Origin: Flaviflexus massiliensis
GTDB lineage: Bacteria; Actinomycetota; Actinomycetes; Actinomycetales; Actinomycetaceae
DNA length: 64,000 nucleotides
Direction: 5' to 3'
Assembly: GCF_001375495.1 (NCBI RefSeq)
Contig: NZ_LN831058.1
Span: 1,322,768-1,386,767 of the forward strand
Of this stretch, positions 16,783-25,740 are shown piece after piece; position 1 is the first letter of the stretch; each line of letters begins with the position of its first letter. A program made the translations under genes and the position numbers. The notes below the pieces were generated by a model that worked only from the letters and a program-made list of their open reading frames with translations, had not been told where the DNA came from and made no database searches.

Positions 16783-18908
16783 GGCTCGGTTTGGCTCGAC
16801 AAAAGTCTAAGAAAACAAGATTTGGTGTGAAGAACAAGAAGAGAAATAGGGACGTGGGAGCCGTGCGAGAACGTAGTGAAGAAGTCCGCGGGTCAATGTC
16901 GATCCGCGGATCCCATCCGGGCCACGATCACGGCTCTGTTAAAACGGATGCGGTGGTGACCGATGGGCCGAAAGTTCGTCCCGGAACGATCCTCGATGCG
17001 GCGGAGCCTGCCGGGCCTGCAGAGCAGGCTTGGGCGAATGCGAAGCAGGGCTACAAGCTCGTTGGCACTTCGAACCGCCGCAAGTTCACGGTCATTGTTG
17101 TGGGCACCGGCCTGGCCGGTGCGGGAGCAGCAGCAACGCTTGCCGATCTCGGCTATCACGTCATCTCCGTGACCTATCACGATGCTGCGCGCCGGGCCCA
17201 CTCGGTTGCTGCCCAGGGCGGCATCAATGCCGCGCGGGGCCGCAAGGTCGATAACGACTCGGTTGCTCGCTTTGTGAAGGACACCGTTAAGGGAGGTGAC
17301 TTCCGTGGCCGGGAGAAGGAAGCCTACCGGCTGGGAGAGATCTCATCCCAGGTCATTGACCATCTCAACGCTGTCGGAGTGCCCTTCGCTCGCGAATACG
17401 GTGGCTCCCTCAACACCCGCTCCTTCGGTGGCGTCCAGGTTTCCCGCACCTACTACACGCGCGGACAAACCGGACAGCAACTCCAGGTCGCAGCATCCGC
17501 CGAACTTGCTCGCAAGGTCAATGACGGCATGGTGACCCAGTACGTGCGCCACGAAATGGTCGACCTCATCGTGGAGGACGGCAGGGCGAGGGGAGTGATC
17601 GTTCGCAACCTCGTGACGGGCGAACTCAAGCCGTTGCTCGGCCACGCGGTCGTTCTTGCCACGGGTGGATACGGAAACATCTACTACCGGTCCACGCTGG
17701 CAAAGAACTCGAATGCGTCGGCAGCATGGCGGGCGCATCGCCGAGGTGCGCACATGGCAATGCCCTCGTTCATTCAGTTTCACCCGACTGCGCTCCCCAT
17801 CTCGACCGAATGGCAGTCGAAAACGATCCTCATGAGTGAATCGCTCCGCAACGACGGTCGGATCTGGGTCCCGAGGGACCCGGGGGATGAAAGGGGCGCG
17901 AACGAGATCCCGGATGATGAACGGGACTACTATCTGGAACGCAAGTACCCAGCATTTGGCAACCTCACGCCCCGAGACGTTGCCTCCCGAGCGGCGAAAG
18001 AAATGATTGATGCTGGCCACGGGGTCGGTCCGCTCAAAAACTCCGTCTATCTCGACTTCCGTGACGCCATTGCCAGGCTTGGCAAGGATGAGATCGCTGC
18101 TCGGTACGGGAACCTGTTTCACATGTACACCGACGCCACGGGTGAGGACCCGTACACGGTGCCCATGAGAATCGCACCCGGAGCCCACTTCACCATGGGA
18201 GGGCTGTGGACCGACTACCAGCTTATGACCTCCATCCCCGGACTCTTTGCGGCCGGCGAGGCAGGTTTTGCCTACCACGGAGCCAACAGGCTCGGAGCAA
18301 ACTCGTTGCTCTCGGCCTGTGTTGATGGCTGGTTCACCATCCCGACAACGGTCCCGAACTACCTGGCACAGCATCTGGGTGAGGCGCTTCCAGAGGCCGA
18401 CAGCCCGGCCGTGAAACAAGCATTGGATAACTCGTACGATAGGTTCGATCGCCTACTCGCCATCAATGGGAAGACCCCGCCGCGGGACTTTCACCGCCGT
18501 CTGGGCGAAGTTCTGTATGCCGGATGTGGGGTGGCGCGTAGCGCCGAATCCCTTACCTCCGCCATCACCAAGATCCGGCAGATCCGCGAAGAATTCTACG
18601 AGGACCTCCTCATTGCTGGACCGGTTGATCGAGTGAATCAGGAACTGGAGTATGCGGGACGGGTGGAAGACTACCTGCAACTTGCCGAGGTCCTGTGCGT
18701 CGATGCGTACGACCGTGACGAATCGTGCGGTGCGCACTTCCGGACCGAACACCAAACCGAGACGGGAGAAGCCAAGCGAGACGACGAGAATTGGGCTCAT
18801 ATCTCGGCCTGGGAAACCAGCGGGTGGCCGAACGAACCGGCCTTTACCCGTCACACCGAACCACTAACCTTTGAAGCCGTCCCGTTAGAAGTGAGGGATT
18901 ACCGATGA
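16779..18908 (+). CDS. sdhA: Succinate dehydrogenase flavoprotein subunit
   Basis: The FAD-binding catalytic subunit of complex II, about 709 residues from the coupled ATG. The dinucleotide motif VVGTGLAGAGAAA lies near residue 108, and the covalent-flavin His in RRAHSVAAQGG near residue 141. Substrate-site blocks are FHPTALPISTEW and GEAGFAYHGANRLGANSLL. The first 39 residues are very basic and unlike the family. An internal ATG at 16896 (MSIRGSHPGHD) would give the usual length. The 16779 start has GGAG eight bases upstream and the ATGA overlap with sdhC, so it is kept with reservation. It overlaps sdhB by 4 bases. Confidence 0.95.
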   Translation: MRLGLARQKSKKTRFGVKNKKRNRDVGAVRERSEEVRGSMSIRGSHPGHDHGSVKTDAVVTDGPKVRPGTILDAAEPAGPAEQAWANAKQGYKLVGTSNRRKFTVIVVGTGLAGAGAAATLADLGYHVISVTYHDAARRAHSVAAQGGINAARGRKVDNDSVARFVKDTVKGGDFRGREKEAYRLGEISSQVIDHLNAVGVPFAREYGGSLNTRSFGGVQVSRTYYTRGQTGQQLQVAASAELARKVNDGMVTQYVRHEMVDLIVEDGRARGVIVRNLVTGELKPLLGHAVVLATGGYGNIYYRSTLAKNSNASAAWRAHRRGAHMAMPSFIQFHPTALPISTEWQSKTILMSESLRNDGRIWVPRDPGDERGANEIPDDERDYYLERKYPAFGNLTPRDVASRAAKEMIDAGHGVGPLKNSVYLDFRDAIARLGKDEIAARYGNLFHMYTDATGEDPYTVPMRIAPGAHFTMGGLWTDYQLMTSIPGLFAAGEAGFAYHGANRLGANSLLSACVDGWFTIPTTVPNYLAQHLGEALPEADSPAVKQALDNSYDRFDRLLAINGKTPPRDFHRRLGEVLYAGCGVARSAESLTSAITKIRQIREEFYEDLLIAGPVDRVNQELEYAGRVEDYLQLAEVLCVDAYDRDESCGAHFRTEHQTETGEAKRDDENWAHISAWETSGWPNEPAFTRHTEPLTFEAVPLEVRDYR

Positions 18909-19654
18909 AACTAACCGTCAACGTGTGGCGACAGGGCGGTCCCGCCGAGAAGGGAAAGTTCGAGAAACACGAAGTCACCGAGCTGGAACCGTCACTGTCA
19001 GTCCTTGAACTGCTGGATAAGATGAACGACGACATCGTGAAGGGCGGGGGAGAACCCGTGGCCTTCGAATCCGACTGTCGCGAAGGCATCTGTGGTGCCT
19101 GCGGAATCGAAGTGGATGGGCGGCCCCACGGGCCGGTCTCGAACACTCCCGCCTGCCATCAACGACTCTCGTCATTTAACGATGGTGACACGGTGACGAT
19201 CGAACCACTCTCGTCGGGGGCATACCCGGTCATCAAGGACCTCATGGTCGAACGTGGAGGACTGACCGACGTCCTCGAATCGGGTGGTCACGTCCAAGTT
19301 GCCGCGGGAACGGCGCCCGAGGCTGACTCCGATCGGATCACTTACGACACGGCAGAAACAGCGCTCGACTTCGCTGCCTGCATCGGCTGCGGCGCGTGCG
19401 TTGCAGCATGCCCCAACGAATCGGCAAACCTGTACGTTGGAGCCAAGCTCGCGCACCTCTCGATGCTCCCCATTCCGGCCTCCGAAAGAGGCAAGCGTGC
19501 GAAGGCGATGGTGGAAACCGCAGATGAAAACTTCGGTCCGTGCTCGTTGCACGGGGAGTGTGCGAAAGTCTGCCCCGCAAACATACCTCTTGTCGCCATC
19601 TCCTACGCCAACCGCGAGCGCATTCGAGCAGGCCTGCGAGGGAGTAACGACTAA
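18905..19654 (+). CDS. sdhB: Succinate dehydrogenase iron-sulfur subunit
   Basis: A 249-residue electron-transfer subunit. The N-terminal [2Fe-2S] domain has the cysteine pattern SDCREGICGACG followed by PACHQRL. The C-terminal ferredoxin-like domain has CIGCGACVAACP and a last cluster-binding block CSLHGECAKVCP, which supply ligands for the [4Fe-4S] and [3Fe-4S] clusters. It passes electrons from the SdhA FAD to menaquinone at SdhC. Start ATG at 18905 overlaps the sdhA stop (ATGA). It is the last gene of the operon. Confidence 0.96.
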   Translation: MKLTVNVWRQGGPAEKGKFEKHEVTELEPSLSVLELLDKMNDDIVKGGGEPVAFESDCREGICGACGIEVDGRPHGPVSNTPACHQRLSSFNDGDTVTIEPLSSGAYPVIKDLMVERGGLTDVLESGGHVQVAAGTAPEADSDRITYDTAETALDFAACIGCGACVAACPNESANLYVGAKLAHLSMLPIPASERGKRAKAMVETADENFGPCSLHGECAKVCPANIPLVAISYANRERIRAGLRGSND

Positions 19655-19747
19655 AGAGTCTCGAAAAATCACGCCGCAAGCGTTGGTGGTGGAGACTCAA
19701 GAGCTCGGAAGTCGCGAGTAAAGTCTGTGATCGCGTTCTATTTCCAT

Positions 19748-19775
19748 GGCGGGGCGCTGACTTGACCGCCCCGCC
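19748..19775 (+). terminator. Stem-loop downstream of sdhB
   Basis: GGCGGGGCG at 19748-19756 pairs with CGCCCCGCC at 19767-19775 around a 10-base loop, about 95 bases after the sdhB stop. GCTCTTC follows, so the U tract is weak. Confidence 0.55.
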
Positions 19776-20430
19776 GCTCTTCATGCTGGTCGTTCCTCAC
19801 CTGGACTTCTCGTGGTTACTTCTCGGACTTAGCTCGTCTGAGTATCGGTGTTGCCTACAGAATCGGTAGCTGACGCTGGTGTTACCGGACAGGCGCGGAA
19901 GAAGACGGACAGTAGACCGCCCGAAATGTTGTGCCAGACAGAGAAAACTGCTGCGGGAAGTGTCGAGCTTGTTGCTTGTCTCGAACAGCTTTCACAAGGT
20001 CAGTAACTGGGAACGATCTCTGCCTCGGTGTAACTGCGGACTGCTGAATTATCAGAACTGGACACCCGGGGGAGAAACGACCATCGCCATACCTGACGGT
20101 CAGTTCGATGTGTCTTTCGCCCCTATGTGAGCAAGACTCACGTCTGTTACTTCCACAACCTCACGGCGTGTGTTGGTGAACTTCAGGATCGAGATATTGA
20201 GGACAGGATTGGAGTGACGATGGTGGCGTGATTATGGATGAAGAGGCGACGGCGGAAGATAACCGGTTTTTTGGCTACTAGTCAGCGGTTAGCATTAGGG
20301 CTACCGTCACCGTTTAGTATGATGGCTTGGAGTCGTCCATGGAGATCGGGACCGAACAGCAGGATCCCACCTGCGTCGCATCCCTCTCTCCTGAACGTGC
20401 GGCACGTGCGATCAAGCTGACGAGGTGGTT
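19776..20430. other. Non-coding stretch between the sdh operon and the coiled-coil gene
   Basis: Short open frames in this 650-base stretch have no ribosome sites or recognisable products. No tRNA or known RNA family is seen. It may hold the promoter for the gene at 20431. It could also be decayed coding DNA, but I find no recognisable remnant. Confidence 0.4.
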
Positions 20431-21159
20431 ATGAAAGCAACAGCGGAGGAGCAACAGGCACTTATCGAACTTGCCCGAATCGACGGTGAACTAGGAAAAC
20501 TGAGGCACCTACTTGCCACCCTTCCGGTCTGTGAGGAGTTGGCAGCCAGGGAAGAGAAGCTAGCCACCCACGAACAGCAGACCGAGAAGCGCGCCTCCCG
20601 CGGCGCACCACTTGAACAGGTCATCGCCGACTTAGAGATCCGAGTCGACCAGCTCAATGCTGGAATCGACCGGAAGCAGCATCAACTAGACTCCGGTGAA
20701 GGCGTCGACTCGCGTCAGCTACTCGTGCTCCAGTCTGAAATCGACGGGTTGGTAGAGGTGCGCGACGCGGCGGAAATGGAGCAGTTGGAAGCGATGGAGC
20801 TTCTAGAACAGGTCCAGGCAGATGCCAGGTGGGACGAGGAAACAAGGAAAGAGCTCGACTCTCAGGTTGCGCATCTCCAATCCCGCAGGGATAGTGACGT
20901 CGCCCAACTGGAGAAGGATATCGAAGCTACGATCTACACGCGCACCCGCTGCGCAGGAAGCATTCCGGCCCAGGTGATCGATGCCTATGAGGAATCGAGG
21001 AGCATGGGAGGAACGGGCGTCGTGGTCATGAAGTCCGACGGCACGGTGGATGGGGGTATGGATCTTTCCGTCGTAGAGTTTGAAGCCGTGCAGGCGCTGC
21101 CTGCTGACGAGGTTTACCTCACCGAAGACACAGGAGCCATTGTCGTCCGCGAATATTAA
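20431..21159 (+). CDS. C4-type zinc-ribbon family (DUF164/CT398-like) coiled-coil protein lacking the zinc cysteines
   Basis: A protein of about 242 residues. Residues 1-170 form a long antiparallel coiled coil (LIELARIDGELGKLRHLLATLP and on), as in the CT398/Rv2229c family. The C-terminal tail aligns with the family's zinc ribbon (ending TGAIVVREY against CGAILLR in relatives). But the CxxC pairs are gone, replaced by KSDGTVDGG and YLTEDTG, so no zinc site remains. The family gene normally sits next to Nif3; here Nif3 is 7.8 kb away. The role is unknown, perhaps as a scaffold or RNA-associated adaptor. ATG 20431 follows GAGG; a GTG at 20425 is also possible. Confidence 0.82.
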   Translation: MKATAEEQQALIELARIDGELGKLRHLLATLPVCEELAAREEKLATHEQQTEKRASRGAPLEQVIADLEIRVDQLNAGIDRKQHQLDSGEGVDSRQLLVLQSEIDGLVEVRDAAEMEQLEAMELLEQVQADARWDEETRKELDSQVAHLQSRRDSDVAQLEKDIEATIYTRTRCAGSIPAQVIDAYEESRSMGGTGVVVMKSDGTVDGGMDLSVVEFEAVQALPADEVYLTEDTGAIVVREY

Positions 21160-21213
21160 GCGTGCGCTTCTCAGCGGTCGATGGAGTAGATGTCTCCACG
21201 TGCGCGCAGGTCG

Positions 21214-21990
21214 CTAAAAGAAGTCGGTAACCTTTTCGACAATCGTGATCGTGTAATGGTTGCCGGTGCCGCTGAGTTCGATGTCGCCCACGAGCACATC
21301 GCTAGATTTCGTTGCGAGGTGGGCGAGTTCGTCCACCGTAGTCGGAACTGAATGAGCCGTGAGTGCCAGGCGAGCAAAGAGCCCTCTGTAAAACTTTGCG
21401 TTGTGAGTGATGACTTGGCGACGGTCCCCCAAATCCCGTACGGCACGTACCTTGACACAGGTTGCGGTGGAGGGCGGCTGCCAATCGGCATAATCGCCCG
21501 ACCTGCCATCGATGACAACCTGACCATCAGCAACGCCATCGAGCTCTGCCCATTGTTTCCGCCACCGAGACCGAGGGGTACCTCCAGGGAGCTTCGCGCC
21601 CATCTTCAATCTGTATCGGGGAACAAGATCAGTTGGTCCGTGAGCGCCAAACAATGCCGAAAAGATAAGGACTGACTCCTGAGCACGCTGAAGTGCGCCG
21701 GCAGACAGTGATGAGAAATTGGCTGCCTGATAGAGCACGCCTGTATAAACTTCATGTGCCGGTGCGGTGGGTAAAGTTAATAGATGTCGTTGTGCTACTA
21801 CCTCGTCTGCAACTGACTTCCCAACCTGTAGCACCTCCATCGCATCATCTTGACCACTGACCTCCATGAGTTCAGCAATTAACTGTTCCCGGAGCGACGT
21901 GAAAGAGGGGATCGAGAGGGAACTGAGATCAAGCGAAGGGCCGGATGATGGTGCGGTTTTGCCTTCTGAAGGGGGGAGCAGTATCAACAC
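21214..21990 (-). CDS. yaaA: YaaA family (UPF0246) peroxide-stress protein
   Basis: A 258-residue protein. The N-terminus MLILLPPSEGKT and the central block LIFSALFGAHGPTDLVPRYRLKM are family hallmarks. Further along, ITHNAKFYRGLFARL matches the conserved K/R-rich part. E. coli YaaA lowers intracellular free iron during hydrogen peroxide stress and has a DNA-binding HhH-like fold; the same role here is inferred. It is read convergently to the preceding coiled-coil gene, with 54 bases between the stops. Confidence 0.9.
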   Translation of the reverse strand: MLILLPPSEGKTAPSSGPSLDLSSLSIPSFTSLREQLIAELMEVSGQDDAMEVLQVGKSVADEVVAQRHLLTLPTAPAHEVYTGVLYQAANFSSLSAGALQRAQESVLIFSALFGAHGPTDLVPRYRLKMGAKLPGGTPRSRWRKQWAELDGVADGQVVIDGRSGDYADWQPPSTATCVKVRAVRDLGDRRQVITHNAKFYRGLFARLALTAHSVPTTVDELAHLATKSSDVLVGDIELSGTGNHYTITIVEKVTDFF

Positions 21991-22095
21991 TCGTCCATCC
22001 TACGAGGCATCGGTTGCTCTGGGAAAAACATTCTGTGACGTGCGGGCGTCATCGCCGGCTGAAACCTATTGATCGATTTCTGTGGGCACTCGCGG

Positions 22096-22590
22096 TCAAG
22101 CTGTTCCCGCTAAGGCAACGCGAACCTTCCGTCCGAACACTCCAATCTCATACCGCCTATGGCGAGCCGGCGAAATATTGAAATTCCAGACACTTCTTGC
22201 AGCCTCGGTCGTCTCGGATGACCCCGGGCTTGGTATCAATGAATAGCCCGTCCTTGTCAGGTTCTTCTCGGGACGAGACAAGTCGGCCGTGCCAAGGCGC
22301 CATAAGAGAGGTAACCTCGCGCCGACCATAAACAGTGAGACATCATGTTGCAGAGAGCAACAGTCGTCAGGCCAAACATCAAGGTGATAAGTCCCGACCT
22401 CCTGAGGAAGAATGAATGAGCATACTTCTGTGCTGAATACGCGCCGATTGGTCCATAATGCACCAACGTCGGGGGAGGGCGAGAAAGGAGCATTCGGATC
22501 AACTCTGCGGGTTGAATCTTCCTGCTGTGAGACTGGTCGCAACACTACTCGACTATCTCGAATCTTGACGGAGTAATCGGCATTCGGCAT
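22096..22590 (-). CDS. Possible orphan protein of unknown function
   Basis: A leftward frame of about 164 residues from an ATG at 22590 (frame open to 22668). I recognise no family. It has an even amino-acid mix, two adjacent cysteines (DDCCSLQHD), a proline/serine-rich patch near residue 40 and a basic C-terminus. It has no signal peptide or membrane helix. No ribosome site is clear. It fills an otherwise empty 790-base gap between yaaA and the YhgE pair. It could be a real accessory gene, a decayed gene or a chance frame. Confidence 0.3.
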   Translation of the reverse strand: MPNADYSVKIRDSRVVLRPVSQQEDSTRRVDPNAPFSPSPDVGALWTNRRVFSTEVCSFILPQEVGTYHLDVWPDDCCSLQHDVSLFMVGARLPLLWRLGTADLSRPEKNLTRTGYSLIPSPGSSETTEAARSVWNFNISPARHRRYEIGVFGRKVRVALAGTA

Positions 22591-22782
22591 CGTGCGGGAG
22601 AAAATCGCTGAGACGTGCTCCAGAGAGCACCAAGGGCAGCATCGACCAAGCGAGCCTCGGAGGGCCAAGACCTAGATATGGCGCCCACTGAGTCCCTTCG
22701 AGGGGCTGGAAACCTGTCCGAGGCAAATACCTGAGCACTGAGGGACTACTGATCGGTGATCAATACGCCATACAATTAGCGC

Positions 22783-25740
22783 GTGTCCAATATCTGGAAA
22801 GTTTTTTCACGAGACGCTAGACGCTTGTTCCGAGTGCGGAAGGCGTGGGTCGTTATTGTCGGCGTTATTTTTACGCCGGCACTGTACGCCTGGCTAAACA
22901 TCAGCGCATTTTGGGACCCGTACTCGAATACCGGAAGTATTGAGGTTGCTGTCGTCAACCTGGACGAAGGTTCGTCATCCGAGCTCACTGGACCACTCGA
23001 TGTCGGCGCGCTCGTGGTCGACGAGCTTCATGCTAACGACCAGCTCGGCTGGCAATTCATGTCGGAGGACGAAGCTCTTGAAGCTGTGAAGCGTGGTGAT
23101 GTTTACGCCGCGATTGTCATTCCGAAAGATTTCAGTAGAAATCTTCTCAGCATCACGACTGGTGACTTCGTCCAGCCGCGCCTCGAATACCACGTTAATG
23201 AGAAAGTGAGTGCGATTTCACCCAAGATCACGGACGTGGGGGCCTCGCAGCTCGACAAGCAGATCACCAGCACCTTCTCGGAACAGGTTGCAGCTGCCGC
23301 TACCGAGGCTCTGAGAGACGTTGGAAATTCGGCAGAAGCTCAGTTATTGGAAGCTCAGGGCAACACCTTGAGCGCAGTTGACGAGGCGGAATCAAAGGTG
23401 TCGACCACGCGCCAGCGCCTCGGCAGGCTACAATCTGATGTGCAGTCGTCCCGGGAAGGGTTGGCTCTGGCGGGTAGTACGTTGACCAACGTCGATACGG
23501 TCCTGACTGATGTGCAGACAGCAGTGACTCAAGCCCAATCAATTGTTGCCAGCGTTCAGAACGAGGTTATTGCATTCGGCGACGCCGCGACGGATGCTTA
23601 TCTAAATGGCACGGTACTTCTCGCAGAAGGAACGTCGGGCGCGAACATCGCAGTGACGGAAGTCGTCCAGTCTCTTGAGCAACTCAGCTCGAAGGCCGAA
23701 AGCGCAATCACCGATGTTTCGGAAGCCGTTGAGGCCAACGGTGTGGCAATAGAACGACTCCGTACCCTTCTCGAGAGCGCAGATGCCGATTCCGCAGTAG
23801 CCGAGCGGATAGTGGGGCTGCTGGATGCTCTCGAGGATCGTAACGCGACAGATCAGCAGCTGCTTTCAGACCTTCAGGCGCTCAATTCCAGTGCCGATAC
23901 TGTTGCGACTGCGATACAAGACACGGCGGGCCAGCTGGACAATCTCGCTCAGGATTCACAAAATGCGGCAGTTGAGATGCGCACCGTCTTGGCAGAGACA
24001 CTACCGGGTCTCAATGAGTCAATGAGCGCGCTGACCACGAGCGCCGGTGCGTTCTCAGCGGCACTCGATGCCCAAAAGGATCAGCTCATCCAAGCCCAAC
24101 AACTCTTGACCGATATCGACGAACAACTGGTCGCGACTTCAGGTGTTCTCGACAGGCTTGACGAGAACCTTGATCAAATCGACGATGGCATACAGACAAC
24201 CCATAACGATCTTGTCGCGCTCAGCCAGGCGTCCATTTGGAACGACCTCAGCTCATTGACGGGTCTGGACACGGAACAGATAGCCCAGTTTATTGCATCA
24301 CCCGTCACTATTGATGAGCACGTGGTGTTTCACGTGAACTCCTACGGTTCAGCGATGGCCGCCCTTTTCACCAATCTGTCCCTATGGATCGGCGCTTTCG
24401 TCCTCATGGTCATTTTCAAGCTCGAGGTGGATCCGGAGGGCGTTGACGGGCTGACTGTACGTCAGGCGTATTTTGGGCGGTTCCTACTACTAGGAATGAT
24501 CGCCGTGGTACAAGCCCTAGTCGTATGCATTGGTGACCTCATGATTGGGGTTCAGGCGGTGACCAGTATCGGTTTCGTCGCAACAGGCGTTTTCACAGCT
24601 TTGGCATATTTGAGCGTTATCTACGCTCTGTGCGTTGCCTTTGGCCATGTGGGAAGAGGTCTATGTATTCTCCTCGTCGTCATGCAAATTCCGGGCGCCT
24701 CCGGACTCTATCCGATCGAAATGATGCCTGGGTTCTTCCGAGGTCTCTATCCATTCTTACCATTCACGTATGGCATTGACGCGATGAGGGAGACCATCGG
24801 CGGCCTCTACCAAGGGCACTATTGGTTCTACATGGCGGCGCTAGCAGCTTTTGTTGCGGCTTCCGTCCTCCTTGGCCTCGTTCTACGCCGTAGATTGGCG
24901 AATATCATCTTGATGTTTAACCGCCAGATCGGTGCGACAGACCTCTTCATCAGTGAGACCGTACACGTGAAGGGATCTGGTTACAGACTTTCGGACATCG
25001 TCCACGCTCTCCAGAACCGACAGGAATACCACGAGGATGTCACTCAGAGGTCCGAGCAGTTCGCGAAGCGATATCCGACACTCCTTCGTACAACCTTGAT
25101 TGCCGGCCTCCTTCTTACCATCATTCTGGCCGTTGCCGGTGGGCTGTATCCATCTGCCAATGCCACTCTTCTCGCCGCATGGCTTGTGCTCAGCCTCATC
25201 ATAATTGGAGTCATCATCGCTCTTGAATATGTCAAGGAGTCATTGGGCCGTGCGCAACAGATTGCGAGTCTCGACGACTCTGTGCTCAGCAGTGTCGCGC
25301 GGGCTGATGACGGAAAGGTAAGGAGTGCCGATGGTGACGGTTCTGATGAGGCGATGGTTACAGCCCTGCCGATGGAGCAGGTACTTGTTGCCGAGCGTGA
25401 AAGGACAGCGGATGTCGTTCCGATGACCGAAAGCGCGGACGAGACAGTCACAAGTGTCCCGGAGGAGCCGGAAGGCGAAGCAACCTTAAGTAGCGAGATA
25501 GCGGGCATTGGTGGCGGCGAGAGTATGCCCGTTGTGGAGAGCTCGGACCTTGATAATCAGGGAGATGGAGGAGGGCAAGGCGTCGGGTCGGACGCCGCTT
25601 GCGTGACGGATCCAGATGTTCCCCCCTTGATTGAGGACGAGAGCCAGTTGCATGAGGACACCGATGTGGCGGGCCACTGTGGATCTGGACGACATCGAGC
25701 AGACTCCGACACTATCGGCAAGCGGGAGGAGAACGAATGA
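22783..25740 (+). CDS. YhgE/Pip family membrane protein with long acidic C-terminal tail
   Basis: A 985-residue protein with TM1 near residues 20-40 (WVVIVGVIFTPALYAWLN) and the YhgE/Pip N-terminal motif FWDPYSNTGSIEVAVVN. A predicted extracytoplasmic, mostly helical coiled region spans about 150-500. Six or so C-terminal helices start near residue 525, with LLVVMQIPGASGLYPIEMMP and FLPFTYGIDAMRE, matching ABC-2-like permease ends. After the last helix (about 820) comes an unusual acidic tail of about 160 residues. Relatives include phage-infection protein Pip, YhgE and type VII-linked EsaA. The start is GTG at 22783. It overlaps the next paralogue by 4 bases. Confidence 0.9.
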   Translation: MSNIWKVFSRDARRLFRVRKAWVVIVGVIFTPALYAWLNISAFWDPYSNTGSIEVAVVNLDEGSSSELTGPLDVGALVVDELHANDQLGWQFMSEDEALEAVKRGDVYAAIVIPKDFSRNLLSITTGDFVQPRLEYHVNEKVSAISPKITDVGASQLDKQITSTFSEQVAAAATEALRDVGNSAEAQLLEAQGNTLSAVDEAESKVSTTRQRLGRLQSDVQSSREGLALAGSTLTNVDTVLTDVQTAVTQAQSIVASVQNEVIAFGDAATDAYLNGTVLLAEGTSGANIAVTEVVQSLEQLSSKAESAITDVSEAVEANGVAIERLRTLLESADADSAVAERIVGLLDALEDRNATDQQLLSDLQALNSSADTVATAIQDTAGQLDNLAQDSQNAAVEMRTVLAETLPGLNESMSALTTSAGAFSAALDAQKDQLIQAQQLLTDIDEQLVATSGVLDRLDENLDQIDDGIQTTHNDLVALSQASIWNDLSSLTGLDTEQIAQFIASPVTIDEHVVFHVNSYGSAMAALFTNLSLWIGAFVLMVIFKLEVDPEGVDGLTVRQAYFGRFLLLGMIAVVQALVVCIGDLMIGVQAVTSIGFVATGVFTALAYLSVIYALCVAFGHVGRGLCILLVVMQIPGASGLYPIEMMPGFFRGLYPFLPFTYGIDAMRETIGGLYQGHYWFYMAALAAFVAASVLLGLVLRRRLANIILMFNRQIGATDLFISETVHVKGSGYRLSDIVHALQNRQEYHEDVTQRSEQFAKRYPTLLRTTLIAGLLLTIILAVAGGLYPSANATLLAAWLVLSLIIIGVIIALEYVKESLGRAQQIASLDDSVLSSVARADDGKVRSADGDGSDEAMVTALPMEQVLVAERERTADVVPMTESADETVTSVPEEPEGEATLSSEIAGIGGGESMPVVESSDLDNQGDGGGQGVGSDAACVTDPDVPPLIEDESQLHEDTDVAGHCGSGRHRADSDTIGKREENE

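Noticed and set aside
17343-18419. 358-codon leftward open frame
   Set aside because: Antisense to sdhA; composition typical of a mirror frame.
19879-20130. 83-codon rightward frame in the gap after sdhB
   Set aside because: No ribosome site, no family, unusual composition.
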